A program made the translations under genes and the position numbers. Below, piece by piece: positions 63,366-64,000 of a stretch of 64,000 nucleotides of DNA (positions are counted from its first letter, which is position 1; the number at the start of each line of letters is the position of its first letter). A model generated the notes under the pieces. That model did not search any database. It saw only the letters and a program-made list of their open reading frames with translations, and was not told the DNA's origin. Source of the stretch: Streptomyces sp. f51 (lineage in GTDB: Bacteria > Actinomycetota > Actinomycetes > Streptomycetales > Streptomycetaceae); contig NZ_CP149798.1 in assembly GCF_037940415.1 (NCBI RefSeq), forward strand, positions 6,543,001 to 6,607,000, written 5' to 3'.

Positions 63366-64000
63366 TCAGACGGTGAACCGGTGGTGTCCCGATCCGACGC
63401 GGTACACCGCGCAACCGTCCTCCCTGCGCAGGAAGGCACCACCGCTGTGCGTGACCGCGTCCGGCCCGGTCGCCGGGACCCACACCTCGGCCGTGGTGTT
63501 GGCGGGCACGGAACAGCTGAGGTCGAACCCGGCCGAGCTCTGTCGCCACCGTGTGGAGACCGGGCCGTACACGGACGTGAAGGTGGCCCGCGCGGAGGTG
63601 ACGCCGCCGCCCGGCCGGGGTCGTACGACGATCTCCCGGTAGCCGGGCCGGCCCGGCGCTATACCGGCCACGGTCGCGTACATCCACTCGCCCACCGAGC
63701 CGTAGGCGTAGTGGTTGAAGGAGTTCATCTCAGGGCTCTGGAAGCTGCCGTCGGGACGGATGGAGTCCCAGCGTTCCCACATCGTGGTGGAGCCCTTGTC
63801 GATCTGGTAGCCCCAGCTCGGGAAGGAACGCTGCCCGATCAGCCGGTAGGCGACGTCGGTGTGCCCGGTCTCGGTCAGGACCGGGAGCAGCCGGGGCGTG
63901 CCCAGGAACCCCGTCGACAGATGCCAGTCCCTCGCGCGGATCAGGTCGACGAGACGCCCGGCCGCCGCCGTGCGCAGGGCCTCCGGAACCAGGTCCATGG
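63366..64000 (-). CDS. Alpha-L-rhamnosidase (GH78), C-terminal part, cut by the window end
   Basis: About 211 residues of a bacterial alpha-L-rhamnosidase are visible; the gene extends beyond base 64000. It shows part of the (alpha/alpha)6 barrel (STGFLGTPRLLPVLTETGHTD, split; WGYQIDKGSTTMWERWDS; MNSFNHYAYGSVGEWMY, the last strongly typical of GH78) and the C-terminal beta domain (REIVVRPRPGGGVTSARATF). It hydrolyses terminal rhamnose from plant glycosides or polysaccharides. The signal peptide and N-terminus are not visible. Confidence 0.9.
   Translation of the reverse strand, partial: MDLVPEALRTAAAGRLVDLIRARDWHLSTGFLGTPRLLPVLTETGHTDVAYRLIGQRSFPSWGYQIDKGSTTMWERWDSIRPDGSFQSPEMNSFNHYAYGSVGEWMYATVAGIAPGRPGYREIVVRPRPGGGVTSARATFTSVYGPVSTRWRQSSAGFDLSCSVPANTTAEVWVPATGPDAVTHSGGAFLRREDGCAVYRVGSGHHRFTV

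Overview
The window looks like a Streptomyces chromosome. GC content is very high (by eye about 70% or more), GTG starts and 4-bp ATGA/GTGA stop-start overlaps are common, and several genes appear to have leaderless transcripts. It carries Streptomyces hallmark loci: the end of a hopanoid cluster, a conservon (cvnABCD plus a GAF protein) and a whiE-type spore-pigment type II polyketide cluster. From memory only, stretches of gene order resemble S. coelicolor around SCO6767-6801 and near SCO7000; no search was run.

Layout. 1-5162: 3' end of a hopanoid/MEP operon (ispG, dxs, an hpnO-like aminotransferase), a terminator, then an XRE-cupin regulator with two operator dyads and a 48-residue membrane protein. 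5184-8613: a tyrosine phosphatase, a LysM/M23 peptidase behind a c-di-AMP (ydaO) riboswitch, and an SGNH hydrolase. 8784-12291: a minus-strand set (TPP enzyme, amino-acid dehydrogenase, TetR regulator) with a 20-bp dyad upstream. 12846-14066: an MBL-fold hydrolase. 14412-18594: the conservon. 18920-22147: tdh-kbl threonine catabolism and a LysR regulator. 22186-25401: an XRE-cupin regulator, GNAT, MmcQ/YjbR protein and an MFS exporter with a pentapeptide-repeat N-terminus.

25459-44009 is punctuated by three apparently identical tRNA-Pro(GGG) genes. Between them lie an ABC exporter, a GAF histidine kinase, a CBS-BON protein, a DUF574 methyltransferase, a thiolase, a TSUP permease, an MFS exporter fused to a winged-helix-like domain, a solo cobF, a DUF309 protein, a PAS-GAF-SpoIIE-HATPase protein with an incomplete phosphatase centre, a NUDIX-like protein, a dioxygenase/maleylacetate reductase operon and a secreted NPP1-type protein.

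44118-52445 is the spore-pigment cluster: a divergent FAD monooxygenase, SchA/CurD-like protein, cupin, KS-alpha, KS-beta, ACP, two cyclases and an O-methyltransferase. 52477-64000 holds a beta-helix protein, monomeric idh, a secreted M1 peptidase, an MscS channel, an enoyl-CoA hydratase, a UPF0104-type membrane protein, an ABC exporter behind a textbook SoxR box, a 21-bp tandem repeat and the C-terminal part of a GH78 rhamnosidase.

Most genes belong to known families. The most informative signals are regulatory: two tandem operators at 4326-4360, the riboswitch at 6512-6648, dyads at 12460 and 22160, and the SoxR promoter at 61228-61258. The least ordinary proteins are the MFS-winged-helix fusion, the degenerate SpoIIE protein, the NPP1 protein and the regulator/small-membrane-protein pair beside the hopanoid genes.
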